From contig NZ_KB893984.1 in assembly GCF_000374345.1 (NCBI RefSeq), positions 46,911-85,211 on the forward strand: a stretch of 38,301 nucleotides of DNA. The letters are read 5' to 3'. Position numbers and translations under genes: made by a program. The first letter of the stretch is position 1. Each line of letters opens with the position of its first letter. This document shows, in pieces, positions 25,312 through 33,647 of this stretch. This DNA comes from Heyndrickxia acidiproducens DSM 23148 (GTDB taxonomy: Bacteria; Bacillota; Bacilli; Bacillales; Bacillaceae_C). The notes beneath the pieces are model-generated. The model did not search any database. It worked only from the letters and a program-made list of their open reading frames with translations, and was not told the origin of the DNA.

Positions 25312-27254
25312 CGTTTTACACCTCCTGCTGCATTTTCCGTACGAATGATCTCTTCGACACTGATGTAGTGGCCCTTATCCGGGTCAAACGATCTCCAGGC
25401 CAGGCAGCCAAGCATCATGACGCCACCGAGAATCGCAAGCCACCACCAGGACCAAACCAAGCCGAAACCGCCGAGTCCCATCGCGATTGCCGAGAAGAAC
25501 GGCATTGCGGAGTTATTTGGCATATGGATCGGTTTGAGCTTTTCGTCTTTAAAAATCGGTGTTCCTTTTTCTTTATACTCTGCATAAGCATCTAAGGTTG
25601 AGACAACCGGTTGTTTTGCAAAGTTATACACAGGAATCGGTGTATGGGTAGCCCAATCCAGTGTACGTCCATCCCACGGGTCGCCGGTCGTATCGCGCTT
25701 GCCATGTTTAATACTGTAAACGATATTCCAAGCCAGGACAAGGAAGCCAATCCCCATAAGATACGCCCCAACTGTTGAAGCAAAGTTCCAGCCGGTCCAG
25801 CCGAGCCCTGCTTCGTATGTGTACATCCGGCGGGCCATGCCGTCAAGGCCGACAAAGAATTGCGGAATGAAACACAGGTTAAACCCGACCATCCAAAACC
25901 AGAATGTTATTTTTCCAAGTTTTTCATTCAGCATATAGCCGAACATTTTCGGATACCAGTAGAAGAGCCCTGCGAAACATGCATAGGCAACTGCCGGAAT
26001 CAACGTATAGTGGAAGTGGGCGATCAAAAAGTACGTGTTATGGTACTGATAATCCGCTGCTGCCATGGACAACATAACCCCTGTAACCCCGCCAATCAGG
26101 AAAGTCGGGATAAAGGCAAGTGACCAAAGCATTGGCGTTGTCGTTCTGATTTTCCCTTTGTGCATGGTAAAGATTTCATTGAATAATTTAACACCCGTCG
26201 GAATCGCGATAATCATCGTTGATATCGAGAAGAACGAGTTGACTACCGATGTGTTCCCCATTGTAAAGAAGTGGTGAACCCATGTGAAGTAGCTTAAGAA
26301 TGCGATCCCTGCCATCGCAACGACCATGGACGCATATCCAAACAATCGTTTGCTTGAGAAGGTCGCAATAATATCCGCGTAAATCCCAAGAGACGGGAGC
26401 AGCACGATATATACTTCAGGGTGGCCCCAAATCCAGAACAGGTTAGCCCAGAGCATCGGGCTGCCGCCTGATCCCATTGTAAAGAAGTGGGCGCCGAAAG
26501 TACGGTCAAATGTCACATCAGCTAAAGCCACTGTCAAGACAGGGAAAGCGAAAATAACGATAATAAACGTAATTAAAGTAGACCATACGAACATCGGCAT
26601 TTTCATCAATGTCATGCCGGGTGCCCGCATTTTAAGAATCGTGACAATAAAGTTTACGCCTGTTGCAAGTGTCCCGATCCCTGAAAGCTGAATACCGAGT
26701 GCGTAATAGTTGTTCCCGACACCGTGGGTAAATTCAGTACCGGCAAGCGGGAAATAGTTTGTCCAGCCGGCTGTAGGAGAGCCCCCAATAATAAATGAAA
26801 TATTAAAGAGCGCCATCCCGGCAACCATTGACCAGAAGCTGAATGCGTTCAGCAGCGGGAAGGCCACATCACGCGCCCCGATCTGCAACGGGACAACCAG
26901 GTTAATCAAACCAAACAAGAACGGCATGGCCATGAACAGAATCATTACAACGCCGTGCGTGGTAAAAATGCCGTCATAGTGGTTTGCATCCAATAAATTT
27001 AAATCCGGCAATGCCAGCTGTGTCCGCATCATTAATGCATCAACGCCGCCGCGGAACAACATTAAGATGGCAACGATAATATACATGATACCGATTTTTT
27101 TATGGTCAACAGTCGTCAGCCATTCTTTCCACAACCATTTCCACTTTTTGAAATAGGTTAATGAAAAAATGACAGCGATCGCGCCAAGCGCCATACCGAC
27201 TTCTGCAGCGTAAATGGCAGGCTCACCGGTGACGAAAAAATCACTAAGTTTCAC
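25308..27254 (-). CDS. qoxB: Cytochrome aa3 quinol oxidase subunit I
   Basis: A 648-residue catalytic subunit carrying heme a and the heme a3-CuB centre that reduces oxygen to water while pumping protons. The CuB/His-Tyr site is in [12 protein letters not shown], with the adjacent CuB histidines in [11 protein letters not shown]. The last-helix histidines are in [12 protein letters not shown]. The length equals B. subtilis QoxB (649). The start is a GTG at 27254, eight bases after AGGAGG. Subunit II lacks the CuA site, so this is the quinol-oxidising (aa3-600) type rather than a cytochrome c oxidase. Confidence 0.96.
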   Translation of the reverse strand: MKLSDFFVTGEPAIYAAEVGMALGAIAVIFSLTYFKKWKWLWKEWLTTVDHKKIGIMYIIVAILMLFRGGVDALMMRTQLALPDLNLLDANHYDGIFTTHGVVMILFMAMPFLFGLINLVVPLQIGARDVAFPLLNAFSFWSMVAGMALFNISFIIGGSPTAGWTNYFPLAGTEFTHGVGNNYYALGIQLSGIGTLATGVNFIVTILKMRAPGMTLMKMPMFVWSTLITFIIVIFAFPVLTVALADVTFDRTFGAHFFTMGSGGSPMLWANLFWIWGHPEVYIVLLPSLGIYADIIATFSSKRLFGYASMVVAMAGIAFLSYFTWVHHFFTMGNTSVVNSFFSISTMIIAIPTGVKLFNEIFTMHKGKIRTTTPMLWSLAFIPTFLIGGVTGVMLSMAAADYQYHNTYFLIAHFHYTLIPAVAYACFAGLFYWYPKMFGYMLNEKLGKITFWFWMVGFNLCFIPQFFVGLDGMARRMYTYEAGLGWTGWNFASTVGAYLMGIGFLVLAWNIVYSIKHGKRDTTGDPWDGRTLDWATHTPIPVYNFAKQPVVSTLDAYAEYKEKGTPIFKDEKLKPIHMPNNSAMPFFSAIAMGLGGFGLVWSWWWLAILGGVMMLGCLAWRSFDPDKGHYISVEEIIRTENAAGGVKR

Positions 27255-27275
27255 ACTGTTTTCCTCCTATTCCTT

Positions 27276-28229
27276 TTAATTGTTTCCGCCCATATCCATA
27301 TCAGACATATCCATATTAGAATGATCGGAATGATTGGAATGATCGGATTCATTTTTCTTCTTGTGTTTATCTGCCTCTTCGTGGTAATTGTGTTGTTCCA
27401 TTGGTTTATCCCATTTTAAATGGGTTCCTTTATAGGTATGTGTACCAACAAGACCTTCTGTTTTGATGAACTTTTCATAATCTGATTTTTTTAATTGGGG
27501 TGCGTTGCTGTTCACTTGTTTTACCCAAGTATTGAAATCAGCATTTGTTTGGACAACAACATCAAAGTCCATTTTTGCAAAGCCTTCCCCATTAAAGTTT
27601 GCGTTCCTCCCGATGTAGTCTCCGGGATGATCAGCAGCCAGAATTAACTGCATGGTCATATTCGGCATGGTATATTTTTGTCCGCCGAGTTCAGGAATCC
27701 AAAATGAAGCCATTGTGCCGGAAGAAGTTAACTGAAACTTAATCGGCCGGTCTTCCGGGATATTTACATAGTTTACGGTCTCAATCCCTTGTTCCGGATA
27801 ACTGAAAATCCATTTCCATTCAGAAGAGGTCACATAAATGGTTAACGGATCTTTATCCTTTAAGGATTTTGGTGTTTCCTCAACAGAATAATTCGCCTTG
27901 ACTGTAGGAATTGCAATGGCAATGATAAGGATGACCGGTATAACCGTCCACACGGTTTCTAATACTTTATGCCCATGAATTTCTGGTGGCTTGTAATCAG
28001 CTGGCAGTTTCGAAGCCCTGTACTTGAACACCATATAAATGTACAAAATCATCACGACAATGAAAACAAAGGCCATGATAATGCTTGAGTATACAATTAA
28101 ATGGTATTGCGTTTTTGCCACCGGGCCTTGCGGGTTCAGAACTGCTAATTTTGAATCACAGCCGCCGAGCAAAAACAGCGAGATGAAGGATAGCAGCACT
28201 GTTAATTTCCATGGTAGTTTTCCCAACAC
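27276..28229 (-). CDS. qoxA: Cytochrome aa3 quinol oxidase subunit II (lipoprotein)
   Basis: A 317-residue subunit II. A signal peptide ends in the lipobox LLGGC (Cys24), then two transmembrane helices precede an extracytoplasmic cupredoxin domain. The CuA cysteines of cytochrome c oxidases are missing, as expected for the quinol type. The C-terminal 40 residues are very rich in His and Met, including DHSNHSDHSNMDMSDMDMGG. The start is the GTG at 28229, nine bases after AAGGAG, which yields a proper signal peptide; the in-frame start at 28271 would add 14 residues. It is the first gene of qoxABCD. Confidence 0.95.
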   Translation of the reverse strand: MLGKLPWKLTVLLSFISLFLLGGCDSKLAVLNPQGPVAKTQYHLIVYSSIIMAFVFIVVMILYIYMVFKYRASKLPADYKPPEIHGHKVLETVWTVIPVILIIAIAIPTVKANYSVEETPKSLKDKDPLTIYVTSSEWKWIFSYPEQGIETVNYVNIPEDRPIKFQLTSSGTMASFWIPELGGQKYTMPNMTMQLILAADHPGDYIGRNANFNGEGFAKMDFDVVVQTNADFNTWVKQVNSNAPQLKKSDYEKFIKTEGLVGTHTYKGTHLKWDKPMEQHNYHEEADKHKKKNESDHSNHSDHSNMDMSDMDMGGNN

Positions 28230-28384
28230 ATTTTTTCTCTCCTTCCGATTTGGTCGTATAAGTGAAAGCATCTGAAATAGAATAAAAACTGTTCACCATA
28301 TTATTTTCACTTTTATTATGGTGCTAATCTATTTTACAATAAAAAATGTACTTTGTTTGTAATTTGGCTCGGAGTAAACCAATA

Positions 28385-28422
28385 TTCATAAAATGTTCAT
28401 AAAAAGTTCATATAATTTTCAT
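28385..28422 (-). promoter_or_regulatory. Four direct repeats with exact 11-bp period upstream of qoxA
   Basis: TTCAT occurs at 28385, 28396, 28407 and 28418, each 11 bp from the next (ATGAA on the minus strand). Tandem 5-6 bp elements with 11-bp centre spacing are the usual binding layout of OmpR-family response regulators such as PhoP. The element lies about 155 bp before the qoxA start and after the LCP terminator, so qox is the only plausible target. I did not find a clear sigma-A promoter between it and qoxA. Confidence 0.6.
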
Positions 28423-28560
28423 TGGTTTGTAATAATCAAATGCTATTTAAAAATAATTAGCAAAATCGCATCGGATAGATAGGAAAGTGGATTAAAAGGA
28501 TTGAAAATTTTTGCGATGATAACTGCGCGTTGCCGCTTGGCGCAGGGGGAAAGGCATCAG

Positions 28561-28664
28561 GCGGTAAATGTCTGGGTAGAGCTTTTAACAGGACAAAAGG
28601 CAGAGGCCAAAGGCAGTAAATGTCTAAATAGAGTTTCTAACGGGACAAACGGCAGAGGCGGTAC
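28561..28664. repeat. Two-copy 52-bp direct repeat
   Basis: GCGGTAAATGTCTGGGTAGA at 28561 recurs as GCAGTAAATGTCTAAATAGA at 28613, exactly 52 bp later. The rest of the unit (TTTTAACAGGACAAAAGGCA and TTCTAACGGGACAAACGGCA) is also conserved. The sequence differs from arrays A and B, but the period is the same. It lies in the 28423-28666 interval, which has no gene. Confidence 0.7.
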
Positions 28665-28666
28665 GA

Positions 28667-28725
28667 AAAGTGCCGGGATTCCATTTTTGAAGGCTGATTC
28701 AAAATGGAGTCCCGGCACTTTTTAA
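28667..28725 (-). terminator. Terminator of the LCP gene
   Basis: AAAAGTGCCGGGA (from 28667) pairs with TCCCGGCACTTTT (ending about 28722). An inner CCATTTT/AAAATGG helix extends it. The left arm gives a T run on the minus strand for the leftward LCP gene, whose stop codon is at its right edge. Confidence 0.88.
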
Positions 28726-29645
28726 TTGTTTAGTAGATTTGATTGCAGTATTTCTTTGATTTTTGCTCTTTCGGAATCGGAAACAGATAAATAGTAAATA
28801 CCGTTTAGGGTCGAGTTTGTACCTTTTACTTCATACTGGGTAATGTTTTTGGCGGCAGTGCGGTAATTTTTTTCAATGGCAAGCATGTCATTGAACGTTA
28901 GGTTTGTTTTTACGTTGTCGCCAAGTGTATTGAGAATGCTGGTTATTCTTGCTACGGAGGTAATGCTCGTAGATTTGTGGATGATGGCTTCAATGACTTT
29001 GCGCTGGCGCTGGTTCCGCCCGAAATCCCCGTTCGGATCAAGGTGGCGCATGCGGACATAGCCGAGGGCCTGCGCACCGTTTAACGTGATTTTTCCTTTT
29101 TCATAATGGTAGCCTTTCTTGTAATAGCCTTCGTCATACCAGTCAAGTGTATTGGTGACCGTGATGCCGCCGACCGCATCTACCATTTGCTCAAGAGCCT
29201 TCATATTGACGCGCACATAGTAGTCCATTGGAGTGCCGGTGAAATTTTCAACCGTTTTTAAAGCCATTTCTGTTCCGCCGTATGTATAAGCTGCATTGAT
29301 TTTGTCCATTGTTCCGCGTCCGGCGATTTCCGTCCTTGTGTCACGCGGGATGCTAATCATTTGTGTGGTGCCTTTTTTAGGATTGAGGGTTAATACCATG
29401 ATGGCATCGGAACGGCCCCGGTCGTTATTGCGCTCGTCCACGCCAAGCATTAATATGGAAATCGGCTGGCCGTTGTGGCTGCCGGCAACAGCGGATGTGC
29501 TGCTCCCGGCAGCCACAGACGCATCATCATGCATTTGATTCGCAGCTTTTTTTGCAGCATGTACGACGTAATAAGCATAACTACCGCCGGCTATGATGAT
29601 GATGGCAATCAAACTGAAACATGTTCTTAGGATTTTTTTCTTCAT
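28722..29645 (-). CDS. LytR-CpsA-Psr (LCP) family protein
   Basis: A 307-residue membrane-anchored protein. LCP enzymes transfer teichoic acid or other glycopolymers from undecaprenyl carriers to peptidoglycan, outside the cell. One N-terminal transmembrane segment (about residues 5-28) is followed by the LCP domain. Conserved stretches are SILMLGVDERNNDRGRSDAIMVL, SIPRDTRTEI, KINAAYTYGG, and LGYVRMRHLDPNGDFGRNQRQRKV. These include the arginines and aspartates that bind the lipid pyrophosphate. The start is the ATG at 29645 after AGAAAGGAT; in-frame starts up to 29714 lie upstream of this site. Confidence 0.92.
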   Translation of the reverse strand: MKKKILRTCFSLIAIIIIAGGSYAYYVVHAAKKAANQMHDDASVAAGSSTSAVAGSHNGQPISILMLGVDERNNDRGRSDAIMVLTLNPKKGTTQMISIPRDTRTEIAGRGTMDKINAAYTYGGTEMALKTVENFTGTPMDYYVRVNMKALEQMVDAVGGITVTNTLDWYDEGYYKKGYHYEKGKITLNGAQALGYVRMRHLDPNGDFGRNQRQRKVIEAIIHKSTSITSVARITSILNTLGDNVKTNLTFNDMLAIEKNYRTAAKNITQYEVKGTNSTLNGIYYLSVSDSERAKIKEILQSNLLNN

Positions 29646-29684
29646 GTCGTTATCCTTTCTTTTTATTTGGTAATATGATTGCAA

Positions 29685-29713
29685 ATTATAACATGGTTTT
29701 ACCATTTTGGACA
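29685..29713 (-). promoter_or_regulatory. Promoter of the LCP gene with overlapping palindrome
   Basis: On the minus strand TATAAT (29690-29685) lies 17 bp after TGTCCA (29713-29708). The spacer contains the palindrome ATGGT-AAA-ACCAT. ATTTTGGACAT occurs at the -35 (29705) and again at about 29743. The weak -35 with adjacent repeats suggests an activator or repressor site, but none is identified. Confidence 0.55.
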
Positions 29714-29820
29714 TATTTTTTGATGATTCAAATAAAATGTCGGATTTTGGACATGGTATCCATCCCCATTTTTTTCAATAAAAAATCATCCTCAACTTCA
29801 TTTCGAACAGCTTCATTTTT

Positions 29821-29850
29821 TTGAAAGAGCATATCCCCGTTAATCATAAT
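29821..29850 (+). promoter_or_regulatory. Candidate promoter of the ABC exporter operon
   Basis: TTGAAA (29821-29826), an 18-bp spacer and CATAAT (29845-29850), about 128 bp before the adaptor gene. The rest of 29851-29978 shows only the ribosome site GGGAAGG. Confidence 0.45.
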
Positions 29851-29978
29851 TTAAGAATGGCATTCCATAATAGAGTCAGCAAAACGGGGGAATCGGCCGT
29901 TCGCTACTTGTATCTTTAAGTAGGTGAACTGGAGATGTTCCATCCATATACCAGTGATGAAGGGAAGGCGTTAAGAAG

Positions 29979-30929
29979 ATGAAAAAATGGGTGATCACAA
30001 TTGTTATCATTGTTGTCATGATAGGGGGAGGGAGTTTCTTTTATGTAAAAAATAAACACAACACTGCGAATGCAACAACCGCTGCAACGCAGACAACCAC
30101 TGTCCAGAAAGGGAATCTGACCGTCAAGGTGAGCGGGTCGGGCACGGTTGCTTCTTCCAGCAGCAAGGATGTTTCAGCAGAAACCGGCGGTACTGTTGAC
30201 GAAGTGCTTGTTTCTGAAGGAGACACCGTTGAAAAAGGGGATGAGCTGGTCACCTTTACTGATGGCAGTGATCCGATTACGGCTCCGAATTCCGGAGAAG
30301 TTACCTCAGTTGATGTTTCCAGCGGCGATAAGGTTCAGCAGGGAAAGACTGTTGCCCATATTACGAACTACAATAAACTGCAAACTACGATCAGCGTCGA
30401 TGAAACAGACATTAATCAAGTAAAAGAAGGGCAAAATGCCGAGATCACTCTGAGCGCCCTTGATGATCAGCGCTTTGATGGCAAAGTTACAGATGTAGCG
30501 AAAGAGGGGACCAATTCTAATGGCGTTTCCACTTTTGAAGTTACACTTTCGATTACCAATCCAAAAAACATTAAAGTTGGGATGTCCACGGAAGCCAGCA
30601 TTACGACAAACAGTGTAAGCAACGCGCTTTATGTCCCGGTTGATGCGGTCCATATAAACGGCAGCACGAAATATGTTGAGGTAAAAAATGGCGGCACAAA
30701 CAAACAGCAAACGATTAAAACCGGCATTCATAACGACGACTATATCCAGGTGACAAGCGGTTTAAGCGAAGGCCAGGAAGTTGTTCTTCCGATAGTTAAA
30801 AACAGTTCTTCTTCAAGCTCGAGTGCCAAAGAACAGCAGATGCGCGGCGGTATAATGGGCGGTGGCATGCCTGGCGGCGGAAACTCCGGCGGCATGGGCG
30901 GCAACATTTCGAAAGGCGGCACGCAATAA
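29979..30929 (+). CDS. Efflux adaptor subunit (HlyD/MacA family, YknX-like)
   Basis: A 316-residue membrane-fusion-type adaptor for the MacB-like ABC exporter. One N-terminal transmembrane helix (residues 4-23) anchors an extracytoplasmic part. A split lipoyl/barrel-sandwich domain shows GGTVDEVLVSEGDTVEKGDELV and the matching SGEVTSVDVSSGDKVQQGKTV. A beta-barrel and membrane-proximal domain follow. The coiled-coil hairpin of Gram-negative MacA is absent, as in other Gram-positive adaptors. The last 40 residues are a Ser run and a Gly/Met-rich tail (MRGGIMGGGMPGGG). The stop overlaps the ATPase start. Confidence 0.9.
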   Translation: MKKWVITIVIIVVMIGGGSFFYVKNKHNTANATTAATQTTTVQKGNLTVKVSGSGTVASSSSKDVSAETGGTVDEVLVSEGDTVEKGDELVTFTDGSDPITAPNSGEVTSVDVSSGDKVQQGKTVAHITNYNKLQTTISVDETDINQVKEGQNAEITLSALDDQRFDGKVTDVAKEGTNSNGVSTFEVTLSITNPKNIKVGMSTEASITTNSVSNALYVPVDAVHINGSTKYVEVKNGGTNKQQTIKTGIHNDDYIQVTSGLSEGQEVVLPIVKNSSSSSSSAKEQQMRGGIMGGGMPGGGNSGGMGGNISKGGTQ

Positions 30930-31639
30930 TGGAGAAAACAATGATTGAAATGAAAGATATCGTCAAAACCTACAGAATTGGTGGAGAGACGGTGACTGCC
31001 CTCCACCGGGTTTCCCTTCATGTTGAAGAAGGGGAGTTCATCGCGATTATCGGCCCGTCCGGTTCCGGTAAATCAACGTTGATGAATATGATCGGCTGCC
31101 TTGACAAGCCTGAATCCGGCGAATATAGGCTTGAAGGCAAAAATGTCGGCAAGTTGAATGATGCCCAATTGGCAACGATCCGGAACAAAAATATCGGTTT
31201 TATTTTTCAAAACTTTAATCTGTTGTCGAAACAAACAGCGATTGAAAATGTGGAACTGCCGCTGCTTTATCAGGGGGTCAGGCAGCAGGAACGCCGAAAA
31301 ATTGCCAGAGAATGCCTTGATAAAGTCGGTTTAGGCGAACGGGCATCCCATTTGCCAACGCAGTTGTCAGGCGGCCAGCAGCAACGGGTGGCGATTGCGC
31401 GTTCCCTGGTCTGCAACCCGCCGATCCTGTTGGCAGACGAACCAACCGGTGCCCTGGACAGCCGTACGAGCCGGGAAATTATGGAAGTCATTCAGAAGTT
31501 GAACAAAGAAGGCCATACGATTATTTTGATTACCCACGACCTTGGCGTCGCCCGGCAGGCAAAACGGGTCGTCCAAATCAAAGATGGCCAGCTCTTTGAG
31601 AACGGAGGGGATTTGCTTGAAACTTCTGCCTTCTTTTAA
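30929..31639 (+). CDS. ABC transporter ATP-binding protein (MacB/LolD type, YknY-like)
   Basis: A 236-residue ATPase. Walker A is GPSGSGKS, the signature is LSGGQQQRVAIARSL, and Walker B is ILLADEPTGALDSRTS, with the H-loop in LITHDL. The DEPTGALD form is diagnostic of the MacB/LolD/FtsE group that drives mechanotransmission exporters. The first ATG at 30929 overlaps the adaptor stop; the ATG at 30941, with GGAG six bases before it and matching the usual family start, is an equally good choice. The 3' end overlaps the permease gene by 23 bp. Confidence 0.94.
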   Translation: MEKTMIEMKDIVKTYRIGGETVTALHRVSLHVEEGEFIAIIGPSGSGKSTLMNMIGCLDKPESGEYRLEGKNVGKLNDAQLATIRNKNIGFIFQNFNLLSKQTAIENVELPLLYQGVRQQERRKIARECLDKVGLGERASHLPTQLSGGQQQRVAIARSLVCNPPILLADEPTGALDSRTSREIMEVIQKLNKEGHTIILITHDLGVARQAKRVVQIKDGQLFENGGDLLETSAFF

Positions 31640-32783
31640 GTTAGCCCTGCGTAATATTCAAACAAGCAAGCTGCGCTCCATCCTGACGATGCTCGGGATT
31701 ATCATCGGCGTGGCATCGGTGATTGCGCTTGTATCAATCGGACAGTCCAGTTCCCGGTCGGTAAATTCTTCAATTAACAGTCTGGGCACCAACGTTTTGA
31801 CCGTCAGCGTGCTTGATTCGGACAGCAGCGATTTTACAATAAATGATGTGAATACCCTGAAAAAATTAAACGGCGTAAAAAGCGTGGCACCAACGATTTC
31901 GGGAAGGGTTACAGCAAAATACAGCACGACTTCTTCGACCCTGAACGTTGTCGGGACAACGGCCTCCTATCAGAAAATTAAAAGCACAGAAGTGGCAAAC
32001 GGCCGCTTTATTGCGGATATCGATGATGAATTAAAATTAAAAACCGTCGTACTTGGATCGGAAGCAGCAACTACCCTTTTCGGCGCGGCTAATCCGGTCG
32101 GCAAGCAAGTCCAGTTAAACGGGACGTCTTATAAAGTCATCGGTGTTTTGCAATCATCCGGCAGCTCAATGGGCAGCAGCGGGGACAGTACCATTTTCGT
32201 CCCGTTAAGCACGGCAGAAAGATTGGCCTCTTCTACCAGCATTGGCAGTGTTTACGTACAGGCCAAAAGTTCAGAGCAGGTCTCTTTTGTTGAAAGGCAG
32301 TTGAACAATGCATTGCTGTCCGTTTTCCATGACAGCGACGATTACAGTGTTTCGAATTCCCAGGATGTTATGGATACAATGAGTGATGTGCAGGATACAA
32401 TGTCCCTCTTGCTCGGCAGCATCGCAAGCATTTCTCTTCTTGTCGGCGGAATCGGGATTATGAATATCATGTTTGTCTCTGTCTCTGAACGGACAAAAGA
32501 AATCGGGATCCGCAAAGCGATCGGCGCCAAACGGAAGGATATCCTCGTCCAGTTTCTAATTGAAGCCATTGTGTTAAGTGCACTTGGCGGCTTGCTCGGT
32601 GTCGGCTTCGGGCTCGCAGCCATTAAGATATACGGGCTGTTTGCAAGCACGGGCGTTTCCCTGTCCCTCCCGGTTACAGCTGTTGCATTCGGATTTTCTC
32701 TGCTTGTCGGTGTCGTGTTCGGCGTTTTCCCGGCAAACAAAGCATCGAAATTAAATCCAATCCAGGCGTTACGGTATGAATAA
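31617..32783 (+). CDS. ABC transporter permease (MacB/FtsX family, YknZ-like)
   Basis: A permease of about 388 residues with the MacB layout. One transmembrane helix (TMLGIIIGVASVIALVSIG) follows the amphipathic ALRNIQTSKLRS. A large extracytoplasmic domain (about residues 45-270) comes next, then three helices, with the conserved VSERTKEIGIRKAIGAKRKDI cytoplasmic loop between the second and third. The start is the TTG at 31617, six bases after GGAGGGG, inside the end of the ATPase gene. Such systems export peptides or toxins; B. subtilis YknXYZ protects against the SdpC toxin. The substrate here is unknown. Confidence 0.92.
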   Translation: MKLLPSFKLALRNIQTSKLRSILTMLGIIIGVASVIALVSIGQSSSRSVNSSINSLGTNVLTVSVLDSDSSDFTINDVNTLKKLNGVKSVAPTISGRVTAKYSTTSSTLNVVGTTASYQKIKSTEVANGRFIADIDDELKLKTVVLGSEAATTLFGAANPVGKQVQLNGTSYKVIGVLQSSGSSMGSSGDSTIFVPLSTAERLASSTSIGSVYVQAKSSEQVSFVERQLNNALLSVFHDSDDYSVSNSQDVMDTMSDVQDTMSLLLGSIASISLLVGGIGIMNIMFVSVSERTKEIGIRKAIGAKRKDILVQFLIEAIVLSALGGLLGVGFGLAAIKIYGLFASTGVSLSLPVTAVAFGFSLLVGVVFGVFPANKASKLNPIQALRYE

Positions 32784-32860
32784 TCAGGACGAAAGACAAA
32801 AAAACGGGTTTGTGCACCGACATGCTTTTTGATCTTTGCAAACAGGGAATGGCCATCCGA

Positions 32861-32896
32861 AAAACACTTGGATCGTTTTCTATCCAAGTGTTTTTT
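32861..32896 (+). terminator. Terminator of the ABC exporter operon
   Basis: AAAACACTTGGAT (32861-32873) pairs perfectly with ATCCAAGTGTTTT (32882-32894) across an 8-base loop, ending in T. The two-component genes beyond probably have their own promoter. Confidence 0.9.
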
Positions 32897-32966
32897 GCGG
32901 TAATCATTGTGAAACAGACAGTCCCGTTTTATTTTTGATATAATTGGAAAAATGGAGGTTTACGGC

Positions 32967-33644
32967 ATGAAACTTTTAATTGTGGAAGATAATCCAGCAC
33001 TGCTGGAATCCATGAAACAGATTATGGAAGACGAATTTGAAGTGGAAACCGCAACAGAGGGGGATGAAGCCCTTTATTTGGCACAGCAAAATATATACGA
33101 CATCATTTTGCTTGATGTCATGCTTCCCGAAATGGACGGCTTTACGATTTTAAAAGCGTTGCGCAAAGAACAAATTATGACGCCTGTCTTGTTCGTCACG
33201 GCAAAAGATGCTTTGGAGGACCGCGTCAAAGGACTTGAAATCGGCGGTGATGATTATATTGTCAAACCATTTCAGGCAGCAGAACTGAAAGCGAGGATCC
33301 GCGCCTCGCTGCGGAGAACAAGCAATATGACGATTGAACATACGTTGCAGTACCGCGGCATTGAACTGTTTGGCAAGGAAAAAGCAATCAAAGTCGGCGG
33401 CGAGCCGGTCAAATTAACGATTACACAGTACGAACTGCTCGAATACCTGATCCAAAACAGCGGCAATATTCTAACGAGAGAACAGATTTTTGACAGGGTT
33501 TGGGGATTTGAGAGTGATACGACAGTTGCGATTGTGGAAGTTTATATCCATCATCTGAGAAAGAAATTGGAACCGTTCGGATACCATAAAGACATCCAGA
33601 ATGTGCGCGGAATTGGATATATTTTAAAGGACCCGAAGGAATAA
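32967..33644 (+). CDS. OmpR-family response regulator
   Basis: A 225-residue regulator. The receiver domain shows VEDN at the start, the phospho-acceptor Asp50 in IILLDVMLPEMDG, the switch Thr in VTAKD and Lys in DYIVKPF. The C-terminal winged helix ends with VYIHHLRKKL and VRGIGYIL. The start is the ATG at 32967, eight bases after GGAGG; the ATG at 32952 precedes that site. It is followed 3 bp later by its kinase. Position suggests control of the adjacent exporter. OmpR-family regulators bind tandem 11-bp-spaced repeats. Confidence 0.95.
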   Translation: MKLLIVEDNPALLESMKQIMEDEFEVETATEGDEALYLAQQNIYDIILLDVMLPEMDGFTILKALRKEQIMTPVLFVTAKDALEDRVKGLEIGGDDYIVKPFQAAELKARIRASLRRTSNMTIEHTLQYRGIELFGKEKAIKVGGEPVKLTITQYELLEYLIQNSGNILTREQIFDRVWGFESDTTVAIVEVYIHHLRKKLEPFGYHKDIQNVRGIGYILKDPKE

Positions 33645-33647
33645 ACC

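Noticed and set aside
24419..28229. The oxidase as a cytochrome c oxidase (ctaCDEF).
   Set aside because: Subunit II lacks the CuA cysteines and any cytochrome c domain, and subunit lengths match qoxABCD.
32342..32887. A 181-codon minus-strand frame opposite the ABC permease.
   Set aside because: It overlaps the conserved permease C-terminus on the other strand and runs through a terminator hairpin; it is a shadow frame.
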